Assembly (NCBI GenBank): GCA_965279135.1
Contig: OZ257133.1
Location: 2,852,001 to 2,916,000 of the forward strand
DNA from: Croceimicrobium sp965279135
GTDB taxonomy: Bacteria > Bacteroidota > Bacteroidia > Flavobacteriales > Schleiferiaceae
DNA length: 64,000 nucleotides
Direction: 5' to 3'
The first letter of the stretch is position 1. Each line of letters opens with the position of its first letter. Positions 43,125 through 51,686 of the stretch are shown piece after piece. The notes beneath the pieces are model-generated. The model saw only the letters and a list, made by a program, of their open reading frames with translations. It searched no databases and was not told the DNA's origin. The position numbers and the translations under genes were made by a program.

Positions 43125-45689
43125 CTATTTGGATAGTACAAAGCTAAAGCGTTCAATACCCTTTTCGCCATGAGGATATCGATACTCCAACACCGCTATG
43201 TAAACACCAGCTGGACAATCCTCACCTTGATCATTCTGGCCCTTCCAAATTATATAGCCTTCTTGAGGAAGATCATCCCCAAGGAGCAATTTGCGGTAGT
43301 GATGCCCAAAGCGATCATATATATCTGCCTGAGCCCATGCACGCGGTTTCAAACGATAATGTAATTGAATAAAATCATGGTGGCCATCACCATTTGGACT
43401 TAAATACTCTGGCTCACAGTACCAATTAATCTCCGAAGTAGGGTCTGCCTGAGAATAGGCAAATCCAGGACTGGCAAAATTCCAAACTGAAGGACTGCTG
43501 TGCCAATCCTCATTATGCAAAGCTTGATTTTTAAAAGTTAAACGATATAGGCTTACTCCTTCCCTGGCGCCTAAAAATGAGGAGTGGAAATCCTCATCCA
43601 ACCAAACCTGATCTAAAATTAGCAGATCATTGCGTAAAAGCACCAAACCAAACTCATCATCAGGCATTGAGGGCAAAGAAGCAGTTTGATGCAGAAATCT
43701 AACATTCGCAGCATACTGATGCACTAAATGTTCGATATCTTCACTAATCGCGATCACCCCTTGCGGTTCTAATATGCGATGAACCGAACTTAGCGGATAG
43801 ACCGGACCAAACATATCAGGATCAATTTGCCAATTGGCTAGGCTCAGATCTGCCAAGTCAATGAAACTGGAACTTGTATTTCTGAGCTCAATAAAATCGC
43901 TCCCCCCGGGAACTGGATTAAACAATGCTTCGCTGATGTGAACCGCCCCCGGCTCTATGGTTCCTGCTAGTCCAAATAGCGTTGAATCCATCTTGAAAGA
44001 ACGATCCGAACAGTCATAGAGACTATCTTTTTGGAATAGATAGTACAGTTCCCCTTCTGTTATCGGCTGACCAAAATGAATTTTCCAGGCATTACTCATC
44101 GGCTCTCTTATAACACTATCGATTGGCAGGCGAGGATGCAATTCCCAAATCGATTGATCAAGAGCATTCAAATCGCGGTCAAAATGAAGTCTTAGCGTCT
44201 GGGGGTCAGGAATGGAGAAAAAAAGAAACCGAATGGAGCTGGTATCCAAATAAACTCCTGAGACACTATTCTGCTCTCCCGGGCTAGCCCCCTGAGGATC
44301 AATGCTAGCTCGCCAATTGAGTTCGTTATGGCAATCGGAGTTAAGATCAACTCGCTCCAGGCTCCAGCCCCCTTCTTGTTTATGGGGATTTTGATACCAC
44401 TTAAGACTGTAGTGTGAACCGTCAATAATGTTGCTGTCTTTGAAAAGGATTACAACTTGCGCTCCGCTATTGGGTAGGCTAGAGGTGGACCAATCGATTC
44501 CAGAGGTTCGAATAGTTGGTGGCCAAAATGACTGGACATTTTCTGCGCAAATCACCACAAGTGAATCAGGGGCTAAAACGTATGGCTGAAGCGGGTAAAT
44601 CCTGGAACCAACTCTAATCTGACATTCAACTAAATCGATGGGAAGATCTGAGCTATTATGCAATTCGAGAAATTCAACTTCCGGAAAACTATTGGGGTTT
44701 AAATCCACCTTCGGACTGGGGTCAGCCATGATCTCATTAATTCGCAATTCACCCGGCTGGACAAAACGGTTTAGTAAGTCTAGTTGAAGAGACGCTTTGT
44801 TGCCGAAACGATCATAAACATTGCTCAGGTTAATCCTGTAGATGCGGTTCGTGTCCGGATAGCTCTGTAAGCGCAATTTGAGCATTGACGGCTGTTTTGC
44901 TCGCCATACGAAACCTGATAGTGCTAGGGATGGATTGGAGTTAAATCCGAAGCTAGTATCCGGCGAAACTAATTTCTCATTAAGGAACAATTGAATTTGA
45001 CCATCTCCATAAGACCAGTTTTCCAATGTCGGCTCCCTAAAATCGAATACCTCCCTTCCATAAATCCTAAGGCTATCCAGGAAGAAATGACTGCTACGCG
45101 TTTTCGTGTAATGACATCTAAAACCGGTTAATGCCGAATAGCGATGAACGGAATCCTGGACTTGACCCAGCATGAACCACTGATCAAAATTCCCGGTATC
45201 GGCAAGAACGCGCCAATAAAAATTTGAATCTCGCTCCACACGAATGTGGAATTCCATTGGATTAAGATCCAACCAGTCCTCTGAGGAAGACCATAGGAGA
45301 ATTAAGCTTGATGTATCCTGCCGGTAGAAACGAATTTCATCCTTAGAATTTCCACCTAGCCTTAGGTTGTAGCCATAATTCACGCTATCGGGCTGGATGT
45401 GATCCGCCAGGAGGATAATTTCCATGAAATTGCTCGAGCTAGGATTAAAGTCAAATTGACCGTGATACTCCCAGGCCGCTTCCACCATAATATCCGATTG
45501 ATGAAAGAGGCCAGAAACTCCGGAAACACTATCTCTCAATTGCAATTGACCCTGTGTAAGATTGAAAGCCTGAAGATCTCCATACCAGGCATTTTGCAAA
45601 GCAGCCTGATCAAAGTGTTCCTCAATCAATTGTTGCGCTTGAAGGTTTAAGGTAACTGCAAGCCCCAGGCATAGGGCAAATCGTTGCAT
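43125..45689 (-). CDS. Large exported lamin-tail-domain protein with type B T9SS sorting domain
   Basis: An 854-residue exported protein (signal peptide 1-18, MQRFALCLGLAVTLNLQAQ). Residues ~20-210 form a beta-sandwich that resembles a concanavalin-like domain. Two lamin-tail domains (LTD) are seen: LRINEIMADPSPKVDLNPNS with VEFLELHNSSDLPIDL (~320-430) and VHISEALFNPVPGGSDFIEL with NTSSSFIDLADLSLANW (~600-720). The end (~765-854, EYLSPNGDGHHDFIQLHYR, YDRFGHHYRKLL, GVYIAVLEYRYPHGEKGIER) is a gliding-motility-associated/CHU-type C-terminal domain that marks T9SS type B cargo. Function is unknown; LTD-T9SS proteins are thought to be surface structural or binding proteins. It begins five bases inside the region upstream of asd, transcribed away from it. 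Confidence 0.85.
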   Translation of the reverse strand: MQRFALCLGLAVTLNLQAQQLIEEHFDQAALQNAWYGDLQAFNLTQGQLQLRDSVSGVSGLFHQSDIMVEAAWEYHGQFDFNPSSSNFMEIILLADHIQPDSVNYGYNLRLGGNSKDEIRFYRQDTSSLILLWSSSEDWLDLNPMEFHIRVERDSNFYWRVLADTGNFDQWFMLGQVQDSVHRYSALTGFRCHYTKTRSSHFFLDSLRIYGREVFDFREPTLENWSYGDGQIQLFLNEKLVSPDTSFGFNSNPSLALSGFVWRAKQPSMLKLRLQSYPDTNRIYRINLSNVYDRFGNKASLQLDLLNRFVQPGELRINEIMADPSPKVDLNPNSFPEVEFLELHNSSDLPIDLVECQIRVGSRIYPLQPYVLAPDSLVVICAENVQSFWPPTIRTSGIDWSTSSLPNSGAQVVILFKDSNIIDGSHYSLKWYQNPHKQEGGWSLERVDLNSDCHNELNWRASIDPQGASPGEQNSVSGVYLDTSSIRFLFFSIPDPQTLRLHFDRDLNALDQSIWELHPRLPIDSVIREPMSNAWKIHFGQPITEGELYYLFQKDSLYDCSDRSFKMDSTLFGLAGTIEPGAVHISEALFNPVPGGSDFIELRNTSSSFIDLADLSLANWQIDPDMFGPVYPLSSVHRILEPQGVIAISEDIEHLVHQYAANVRFLHQTASLPSMPDDEFGLVLLRNDLLILDQVWLDEDFHSSFLGAREGVSLYRLTFKNQALHNEDWHSSPSVWNFASPGFAYSQADPTSEINWYCEPEYLSPNGDGHHDFIQLHYRLKPRAWAQADIYDRFGHHYRKLLLGDDLPQEGYIIWKGQNDQGEDCPAGVYIAVLEYRYPHGEKGIERFSFVLSK

Positions 45690-45696
45690 AATGAAT

Positions 45697-45704
45697 TAGT
45701 TTTG
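45697..45704 (+). promoter_or_regulatory. -7 promoter box upstream of asd
   Basis: TAGTTTTG matches TAnnTTTG and lies 18 bases before the asd ATG. It is close to the start of the divergent lamin-tail gene (45689), so this narrow gap probably holds both promoters. Confidence 0.3.
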
Positions 45705-45722
45705 TCGCTTAAACTTAGAAGG

Positions 45723-46715
45723 ATGAAAATCGCCGTGGTGGGCGCGACCGGAATGGTAGGCCAGGTAATGTTGCAGGTATTGCAAGAAAGAGGATTTGAC
45801 AAGCATGAAATCCTAGCCGTTGCTTCGAAACGATCTGTTGGAACGACCTTAAAATTTGCCAATCAAAACCTGCAGGTGATGAGCATGGAAGACGCTATTG
45901 CGGCGGCTCCCGATATCGCTCTATTTTCGGCGGGCGGTGAGACTTCCAAAACCTGGGCACCTAAGTTTGCCGAGCTTGGAACATATGTAATTGATAATTC
46001 CTCCGCTTGGCGAATGGAAGAAGGAGTACCCTTAGTGGTTCCTGAAATCAATGCATCAAGTATAAAAGGGGAAAACCGAATAATTGCCAATCCCAATTGT
46101 TCCACCATCCAAATGGTTATGGTCTTAGCGCCACTGCATAGGGAGTATCACATTAAGAGAGTGGTAGTAAGTACTTACCAAAGCATTACTGGAACCGGGG
46201 TAAAAGCAGTTCAACAATTAGAAAATGAAAAGGCTGGTGTAGAGGGTGAAATGGCCTATCCTTATCCTATTCATGAAAATGCGCTTCCCCATTGTGATGT
46301 TTTTCTGGAGAACGACTATACCAAGGAAGAGTGGAAAATGGTACAGGAGACCCATAAAATACTGGATGAGTCAATTGCACTTACCTCAACCGCAGTGCGC
46401 ATCCCTGTAAAAGGAGGACATAGTGAAAGCGTAAATCTGGAATTTGCAAAAGAGTTTCAGATAACTGATTTAAAGCGGCTGCTATCGGAAACTGAAGGTC
46501 TACAGCTTGTAGATAACCCAGATGTAAATCAATATCCCATGCCGCGCTATGCAGAAGGCAAGGATGATGTTTTCGTCGGAAGAATTCGGCGGGACCTAAG
46601 TCAGATCAACAGCTTAAACCTATGGATCGTTGCAGATAACCTTCGCAAAGGAGCTGCTACCAATGCGGTTCAAATTGCCGAGTATCTTGTAAGTCAAGGC
46701 TTTGTTAAGGCTTAA
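45723..46715 (+). CDS. asd: Aspartate-semialdehyde dehydrogenase
   Basis: A 330-residue NADP-dependent enzyme that reduces aspartyl phosphate to aspartate semialdehyde for lysine, threonine and methionine synthesis. The Rossmann motif AVVGATGMVGQVM starts at residue 4. The nucleophile Cys lies in IIANPNCSTIQMVM, and the conserved SSAWRMEEGVPLVVPEIN and TSTAVRIPVKGGHSESVNLE follow. The reading frame is open 13 codons further upstream, but the ATG at 45723 (KIAVVGATG at once) matches family starts. The gene is divergent from the lamin-tail protein and stands apart from msrA downstream. Confidence 0.96.
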   Translation: MKIAVVGATGMVGQVMLQVLQERGFDKHEILAVASKRSVGTTLKFANQNLQVMSMEDAIAAAPDIALFSAGGETSKTWAPKFAELGTYVIDNSSAWRMEEGVPLVVPEINASSIKGENRIIANPNCSTIQMVMVLAPLHREYHIKRVVVSTYQSITGTGVKAVQQLENEKAGVEGEMAYPYPIHENALPHCDVFLENDYTKEEWKMVQETHKILDESIALTSTAVRIPVKGGHSESVNLEFAKEFQITDLKRLLSETEGLQLVDNPDVNQYPMPRYAEGKDDVFVGRIRRDLSQINSLNLWIVADNLRKGAATNAVQIAEYLVSQGFVKA

Positions 46716-46802
46716 GTCCAAAGGGAAAGGAGATATTGTTAAAAAAGTACTAAAGAGCTAAACAAATTCGGACCCTTCTCGTCTAGTAGGAAATTGAGCA
46801 CC

Positions 46803-47363
46803 ATGAGAAGTGTATTAATCCTTTTAGTTTCTTTATTATTTCATTCTGTAAATGCCCAAAAAATGAGTGATTCCAAACAGTATTCACGCGCCTTATTTGC
46901 CTCAGGTTGTTATTGGGGAACCGAGTTTTATATGCAGCAAGCGGAAGGAGTTATTGAAACCAGTGTTGGATATGCCGGCGGGCATGTTGAAAACCCTAGC
47001 TATCGCGAAGTATGCACCGGTCGTACAGGCCATGCAGAGACGGTAGAGGTGGTTTATGATCCTACAAAAACTGATTTTGAAACGCTCTGCCGACTTTTCT
47101 TTGAGACCCATGATCCTACCCAGGTAAATCGTCAAGGACCAGATATTGGTACCCAATATCGCAGCGCAGTATTCTATTTGAATGATGAGCAAAAAGCGAT
47201 TACCGAAAAACTAAAGGGTGAGCTGGAAGCCAAAGGTTACAAAGTTGCAACCGAGATAACAGGTGGCGCGACCTTCTATCGCGAACAGGAGGAGTACCAT
47301 CACGATTATTATCAGAAAAAAGGCGGTACTCCATACTGCCATGCCTATACCAAGAGGTTTTAA
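46803..47363 (+). CDS. msrA: Exported peptide-methionine (S)-S-oxide reductase MsrA
   Basis: A 186-residue MsrA with a signal peptide (MRSVLILLVSLLFHSVNAQ), so it repairs oxidised methionine in the envelope. The catalytic Cys is in ASGCYWGTEFYM (usually GCFWG). Family segments ETSVGYAGGHVENPSYREVC, THDPTQVNRQGPDIGTQYRS and the C-terminal YHHDYYQKKGG are present. An in-frame TTG nine bases upstream is a weaker start than the ATG at 46803. No MsrB domain is fused. It ends before a strong bidirectional terminator shared with the convergent ABC-F gene. Confidence 0.94.
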   Translation: MRSVLILLVSLLFHSVNAQKMSDSKQYSRALFASGCYWGTEFYMQQAEGVIETSVGYAGGHVENPSYREVCTGRTGHAETVEVVYDPTKTDFETLCRLFFETHDPTQVNRQGPDIGTQYRSAVFYLNDEQKAITEKLKGELEAKGYKVATEITGGATFYREQEEYHHDYYQKKGGTPYCHAYTKRF

Positions 47364-47373
47364 AGATGATTTT

Positions 47374-47402
47374 GAAAAAGGGGCCTTTCGGGGCCCTTTT
47401 TC
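47374..47402. terminator. Bidirectional terminator between msrA and the ABC-F gene
   Basis: GAAAAAGGG (47374-47382) pairs with CCCTTTTTC across a GGCC-rich loop. It serves msrA on the plus strand and the ABC-F gene on the minus strand, whose stop codon lies at its edge. Confidence 0.8.
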
Positions 47403-49276
47403 TATTCAGCGAATTCACTCAACTCTAGCCAACGCATTTCCTTGGTCTCTAAATCTTGCTGAACCGTTTCCAGCTTCGCCGAAATCTCTAATAGTTTTTC
47501 AGCATCACTAGCAGCTAGCTCAAGATTGGATGCTAATTCTTCCCGCAGAGATTCCAAGGCCTCAATTTCGCCTTCCAATGCCTCAAATTCAAGCCTTTCA
47601 GCATAGGTGAGCTTTGTCTTTTTTTCTTGAGGTTTGGATTCTAACTTTTTGACTTTTAGTAAACTGTCATTGCGCAATTTGCGTTGCGCTTCACGTTTTT
47701 GAAGATCATCACGGTACTCGCTGTAATTTCCCGGAAAATCCTTGATTTGCCCATCTCCTTCGAAGGCAAAGAGGTGATCACAAATCTTATCCATGAAGTA
47801 CCGATCATGGGTAACCACTAAAACGCAACCTGGAAATTGTTCCAAAAAATCCTCCAGCACATTTAAGGTTAAAATGTCCAGATCATTAGTAGGCTCATCC
47901 AGAATGAGAAAATTCGGATTTGCCATTAAAACAGTGCAAAGGAATAAGCGACGCCTTTCACCACCACTGAGTTTTGAAACATAGGTGTATTGCTTGTCGC
48001 CATCAAATAGAAATCGCTCCAATAATTGAGAGGCAGAAAAATCCCCTCCTTTACCCTCGCGGGGTATATACTCGGCAATGTCCTTAACTACATCAATAAC
48101 ACGTTTATCTTCTGGTACCTCCAAACCTTGCTGGGTATAAAAGCCGAACTGCACCGTGTCGCCAATAATAACCTTCCCCCCACTTGGGTCTTCTAAGCCG
48201 GTTATGATTCGCAATAAGGTTGATTTCCCGGACCCATTCGGACCCGCAATACCAATCTTCTCTCCCTTCTTAAAAACGTAGTTAAAACCTTCGAGCAGAA
48301 GCTTATCTCCATATGACTTTCGCAGCTTGTGAAGTTCAATGATCTTACTACCTAAGCGAGTCATTTTGATATTGAGCTGCAGCTGATCTTCCCGTAGATC
48401 CTTTTGCGCCTCCTTCTTTATGTCGTGAAAAGCATCAATACGGGCTTTGCTCTTGGTGCCTCGCGCTTTGGGCTGCCTGCGAATCCAATCCAACTCCTTT
48501 CGCATCAGATTTCGAGCCTTATCTACATTGGTTGCTTCCACATCCTTACGCTCCGCTTTTCTTTCTAAAAACTTACTGTAGTTACCAGGATGACGATAGA
48601 GTTTGAAATCATCCATCTCCAGAATGGTATCGCAAATGGATTCCAAAAAGTAACGGTCGTGCGTTACCATAAGAAGAGTTAATCCTTTCTGCCCCAGAAA
48701 ACTCTCCAACCACTCAATCATGTCGAGATCCAGATGGTTGGTGGGCTCGTCTAAAATCAGTAAATCGGGGCGAGAGATAAGAATCCTCGCTAACGCTACT
48801 CTCTTCTTTTGACCTCCGGAAAGAGCAGCAATCTCTTGCTTTACATCATGAAGGCCAAGCTTGCCTAGTACCATCTTAACCTGACCTTCAAAGTCCCAGG
48901 CTTTAAGGCGCTCCATTTCATCGAAAGCCTTTTGGTAAGCCGCCGCATCTTCCATATTGTTTAGCGCTAGCTCATATTGCAGCAAAGCCCTGGTAATGGG
49001 GTTATCCGCTTTCAACACCGCCTCTAGTATGCTTGATTTAGGATCCAGATCCGGCTCCTGTGAAAGAAACTCTACCCTTATACCCTTTCGAAAAGTTACC
49101 AGGCCGGAATCAGGGCTTTCTTTACCAGCCAATAATCTTAAAAGGGTGGTTTTACCACTACCATTACGGGCCACCAAGGCTGCCTTCTCACCTTCGGCTA
49201 ATCCAAAGGAAACCCCTTCAAAAAGCCTCCGGCTACCATAGCTTTTGGAAATGTTTTCTACCGAAAGATAATTCAT
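47402..49276 (-). CDS. ABC-F family ATPase (Uup-like)
   Basis: A 624-residue soluble ABC-F protein with two ATPase domains and no membrane part. Domain 1 has Walker A VARNGSGKTTLLR, signature LSGGQKKRVALARIL and Walker B LLILDEPTNHLDLDMIEW. Domain 2 has GPNGSGKSTLLR, LSGGERRRLFLCTVL and FLILDEPTNDLDILTL. The linker between them (~240-310) is basic and helical, and residues ~530-624 form a C-terminal coiled coil (EALEGEIEALESLREELASN). This matches Uup, an ABC-F protein acting on ribosomes or branched DNA. A role in translation is likely; target unproven. It is monocistronic and starts near the unknown 213-residue gene. Confidence 0.93.
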   Translation of the reverse strand: MNYLSVENISKSYGSRRLFEGVSFGLAEGEKAALVARNGSGKTTLLRLLAGKESPDSGLVTFRKGIRVEFLSQEPDLDPKSSILEAVLKADNPITRALLQYELALNNMEDAAAYQKAFDEMERLKAWDFEGQVKMVLGKLGLHDVKQEIAALSGGQKKRVALARILISRPDLLILDEPTNHLDLDMIEWLESFLGQKGLTLLMVTHDRYFLESICDTILEMDDFKLYRHPGNYSKFLERKAERKDVEATNVDKARNLMRKELDWIRRQPKARGTKSKARIDAFHDIKKEAQKDLREDQLQLNIKMTRLGSKIIELHKLRKSYGDKLLLEGFNYVFKKGEKIGIAGPNGSGKSTLLRIITGLEDPSGGKVIIGDTVQFGFYTQQGLEVPEDKRVIDVVKDIAEYIPREGKGGDFSASQLLERFLFDGDKQYTYVSKLSGGERRRLFLCTVLMANPNFLILDEPTNDLDILTLNVLEDFLEQFPGCVLVVTHDRYFMDKICDHLFAFEGDGQIKDFPGNYSEYRDDLQKREAQRKLRNDSLLKVKKLESKPQEKKTKLTYAERLEFEALEGEIEALESLREELASNLELAASDAEKLLEISAKLETVQQDLETKEMRWLELSEFAE

Positions 49277-49299
49277 CGCGATTGCCGCGAAAGTACGTA

Positions 49300-49941
49300 T
49301 TAGTTGAGGGCCGTGGTGGCTAAGTAACGACTAAAGTCATCGTACCGATCCATGACCACCGAAGGACTGCTATATTTCTTTAAGAGCAATCGATAACTCT
49401 CGCATAAGCCTTCCCAATTTGGATTCTGATTGAGTGTCGCAATAGCCAATCCCCGAAAACTGCGTAGCTGATGATTAAAGCTCAACAGACATTGCCCTTG
49501 CGTATCAGAATTAAACAGACGATCCAGTTCCTTGATTGAACTCAAGCTTTCTAAAAACGGGAACCCCTCCCGACGAAAAAAATCACGTAAATGGGCGGCC
49601 ATCCTGTAAATATCGGCCTCCTCGCTAATCTTAAATCTAAAATGAGGTTCTTGCTTATACTTGGCCAAATTGGTAATGCAGGTATTACTCTCAGCTTGGT
49701 AACCGCGCAATCCATAAGTATAGGGAGCAATTAAATTCTCAACTATATTGAGTCTACTCCCGAAACTGGTTTCTACATAACTACAGTCGTCATAATGTCC
49801 AAAACCCAAAATTACGTTTTGCCATCCGCCAGCAGTTTCCTTCCTAAACTGATGACCCAATTCCAGGAAATTAAAATCGCGTTCAGCAAAAAAATCTGAA
49901 AGCACATTGAAAGAAAGGGGTACCAGTTCGTCCTTATTCAT
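49300..49941 (-). CDS. Uncharacterised 213-residue cytoplasmic protein
   Basis: I do not recognise this gene with confidence. The 213-residue product is soluble with no signal peptide or membrane helix. Features are an N-terminal PLSFNVLSDFFAERDFNFLE, a strand-rich central part (GWQNVILGFGHYDDCSYVET, FGSRLNIVENLIAPY), and helices around EADIYRMAAHLRDFFRREGF. The general outline resembles DUF4304-type proteins, but the match is by eye only. The gene overlaps the FKBP gene upstream by eight bases and precedes the ABC-F gene by 23 bases, so it is likely cotranscribed with both. Confidence 0.6.
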   Translation of the reverse strand: MNKDELVPLSFNVLSDFFAERDFNFLELGHQFRKETAGGWQNVILGFGHYDDCSYVETSFGSRLNIVENLIAPYTYGLRGYQAESNTCITNLAKYKQEPHFRFKISEEADIYRMAAHLRDFFRREGFPFLESLSSIKELDRLFNSDTQGQCLLSFNHQLRSFRGLAIATLNQNPNWEGLCESYRLLLKKYSSPSVVMDRYDDFSRYLATTALN

Positions 49942-50464
49942 CTCTTAGTCGGCTGTCCGAACGGATGCCATTAGGTTCTATATATCGTTTGGCTAGAAGC
50001 TCATCTTCTCGAGGTTGACGTATGTATAGGACTTGACCACTGAAATGTAAATCCTTCCCCGCCAGAGCATGATTAAAGTCGACCAGGACACTATGTTGCA
50101 TAACCTCACTTATCGTACCCAGCTTTTCATCCTTTTGTCCCAAATTGAATACTAATCGATCCCCAACTTCAAACTCGCGATTGGGAAAATGCTCACTCTC
50201 GGGAATATCATGCAGTGCTATTTCCTGTAAAAGAGATGGGTCTAATACTCCATAAGCATCGGCAGCAGGGAGTGAAAAAGAAAAGGAAACTCCCTCCGCC
50301 AGGCCTTGCAAATTCAGCTCGAAAGCCGGGAGCATTTGCCCTGAACCGAAATAAAACTTGAGGGGCCAATGCTCATCCATCACTTCTATGATATCACCAC
50401 TTTCGCCTCCCTCTCGAAGTATGTACTTTAGCTCGACAATCTGATGCGGTTCAATTTGCTTCAT
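49934..50464 (-). CDS. SlyD-like FKBP-type peptidyl-prolyl isomerase
   Basis: A 176-residue SlyD-type FKBP. The fold is an FKBP domain with an inserted chaperone flap: EPHQIVELKYILREGGESGD at the start, GSGQMLPAFELNLQGLAEGV for the isomerase core, and SVLVDFNHALAGKDLHFSGQ at the return strand, the last being the most diagnostic SlyD motif (VDFNHPLAGKxLxF). It lacks the histidine-rich metal-binding tail of E. coli SlyD. ATG at 50464 is preferred over a TTG five codons upstream, because it starts MKQIEPHQIVEL. The gene pairs by overlap with the unknown 213-residue gene. Confidence 0.87.
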   Translation of the reverse strand: MKQIEPHQIVELKYILREGGESGDIIEVMDEHWPLKFYFGSGQMLPAFELNLQGLAEGVSFSFSLPAADAYGVLDPSLLQEIALHDIPESEHFPNREFEVGDRLVFNLGQKDEKLGTISEVMQHSVLVDFNHALAGKDLHFSGQVLYIRQPREDELLAKRYIEPNGIRSDSRLRDE

Positions 50465-50522
50465 AAATACTAAACCCAAAAGCTCAGCTCAGGTTTATAG
50501 TCTTGAATAAAATCCTGGAAAT

Positions 50523-51686
50523 ATGCGTGAAAGCTCTAAGAGTCTTAGTTTCAACGGCAATTTGAGCCACATTGGACTTACTATTTTTAGTCAAATGTCG
50601 GCCTTGGCAACCGAGCATAATGCTGTGAACCTTTCCCAAGGCTTCCCGGATTTTGAACCAGACCCTGCATTACTGGAGCGCGTGCATTTTTACATGAAAA
50701 AGGGGCCGCATCAATACGCACCAATGCCCGGAGAAGCTTCACTGAGACAGGAACTCTGTGCTTTAAACGAGAGAGTATTTGACAACCGATATAATCCGGA
50801 AACTGAGATATGCATTACCGCAGGAGCTACTCAGGCACTAGGAACCTCCCTCGCGACCTCAATTCGGGAAGGTGACGAGGTAATTGTCTTTAGTCCTGCT
50901 TACGACTCCTATTTCCCAATGATCGAGCTTTATGGAGGTACGCCCATTACCATAAAACTTCAGCATCCGGATTACAATGTCGATTGGGACCAGGTAAAGC
51001 GATTGATTAGTCATCGTACCAAGATGATCATCTTAAATACACCCCATAATCCCAGTGGAAAAATCTGGCGTGATGACGACTTTAAGCAACTCCAGGAATT
51101 AGTACGCGGATCTGATATTCTAATTCTTGCCGATGAAGTGTACGAGCATCTGGTTTTTGACCCTGATCACCGCATCAGCATCAGACAATATCCTGAATTA
51201 AAGCGCAGGGCTTTTGTGGTAGGATCTCTAGGGAAAACGGTTCACGTTACCGGATGGAAGATTGGTTACTGCATGGCCCCGGAATTCCTAATGAATGAGT
51301 TTAAAAAGGTCCATCAATATCTAGTGTTTAGCGTAAATCATCCTTTGCAAAAGGCCCTTGGAGAATACTTACCTCAAATTGATTTGGATGCACTTAGCCA
51401 GCTCTTCAAACAAAAGCACGATTGGCTATTTGAGAACCTGCAAAAGTCCACTCGTTTCAAGCCTTTAGCCAGCGAAGGGACCTACTTTATGTTAATCGAT
51501 TATTCGGATATTACCGATGAATCGGAACGTGATTTTGCAATTCGTCTAACCAAAGAATATGGCATCGCCACCATTCCACTGAGTCCTTTTTACCGCGACC
51601 CGATAGACCGCAATGTTTTACGACTATGCTTTGCGAAAAGTGATAGGACGCTGGAACAGGGAGTACAGGCTTTATCTAAGCTCTGA
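50523..51686 (+). CDS. PLP-dependent aminotransferase (class I/II, methionine/kynurenine type)
   Basis: A 387-residue fold-type I aminotransferase of the YbdL/KAT group. Family signatures include NAVNLSQGFPDFEPDPALLE near the N-terminus, the ICITAGATQALGTSLATSIR phosphate region, ILNTPHNPSGKIWRDDD, ILADEVYEHLVFDPDH and the PLP lysine in VGSLGKTVHVTGWKIGYCM. It probably transaminates methionine (last step of methionine salvage) or kynurenine; which one is not decidable here. It begins 58 bases from the divergent FKBP gene and ends exactly where the convergent anti-sigma-type gene stops. Confidence 0.92.
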   Translation: MRESSKSLSFNGNLSHIGLTIFSQMSALATEHNAVNLSQGFPDFEPDPALLERVHFYMKKGPHQYAPMPGEASLRQELCALNERVFDNRYNPETEICITAGATQALGTSLATSIREGDEVIVFSPAYDSYFPMIELYGGTPITIKLQHPDYNVDWDQVKRLISHRTKMIILNTPHNPSGKIWRDDDFKQLQELVRGSDILILADEVYEHLVFDPDHRISIRQYPELKRRAFVVGSLGKTVHVTGWKIGYCMAPEFLMNEFKKVHQYLVFSVNHPLQKALGEYLPQIDLDALSQLFKQKHDWLFENLQKSTRFKPLASEGTYFMLIDYSDITDESERDFAIRLTKEYGIATIPLSPFYRDPIDRNVLRLCFAKSDRTLEQGVQALSKL

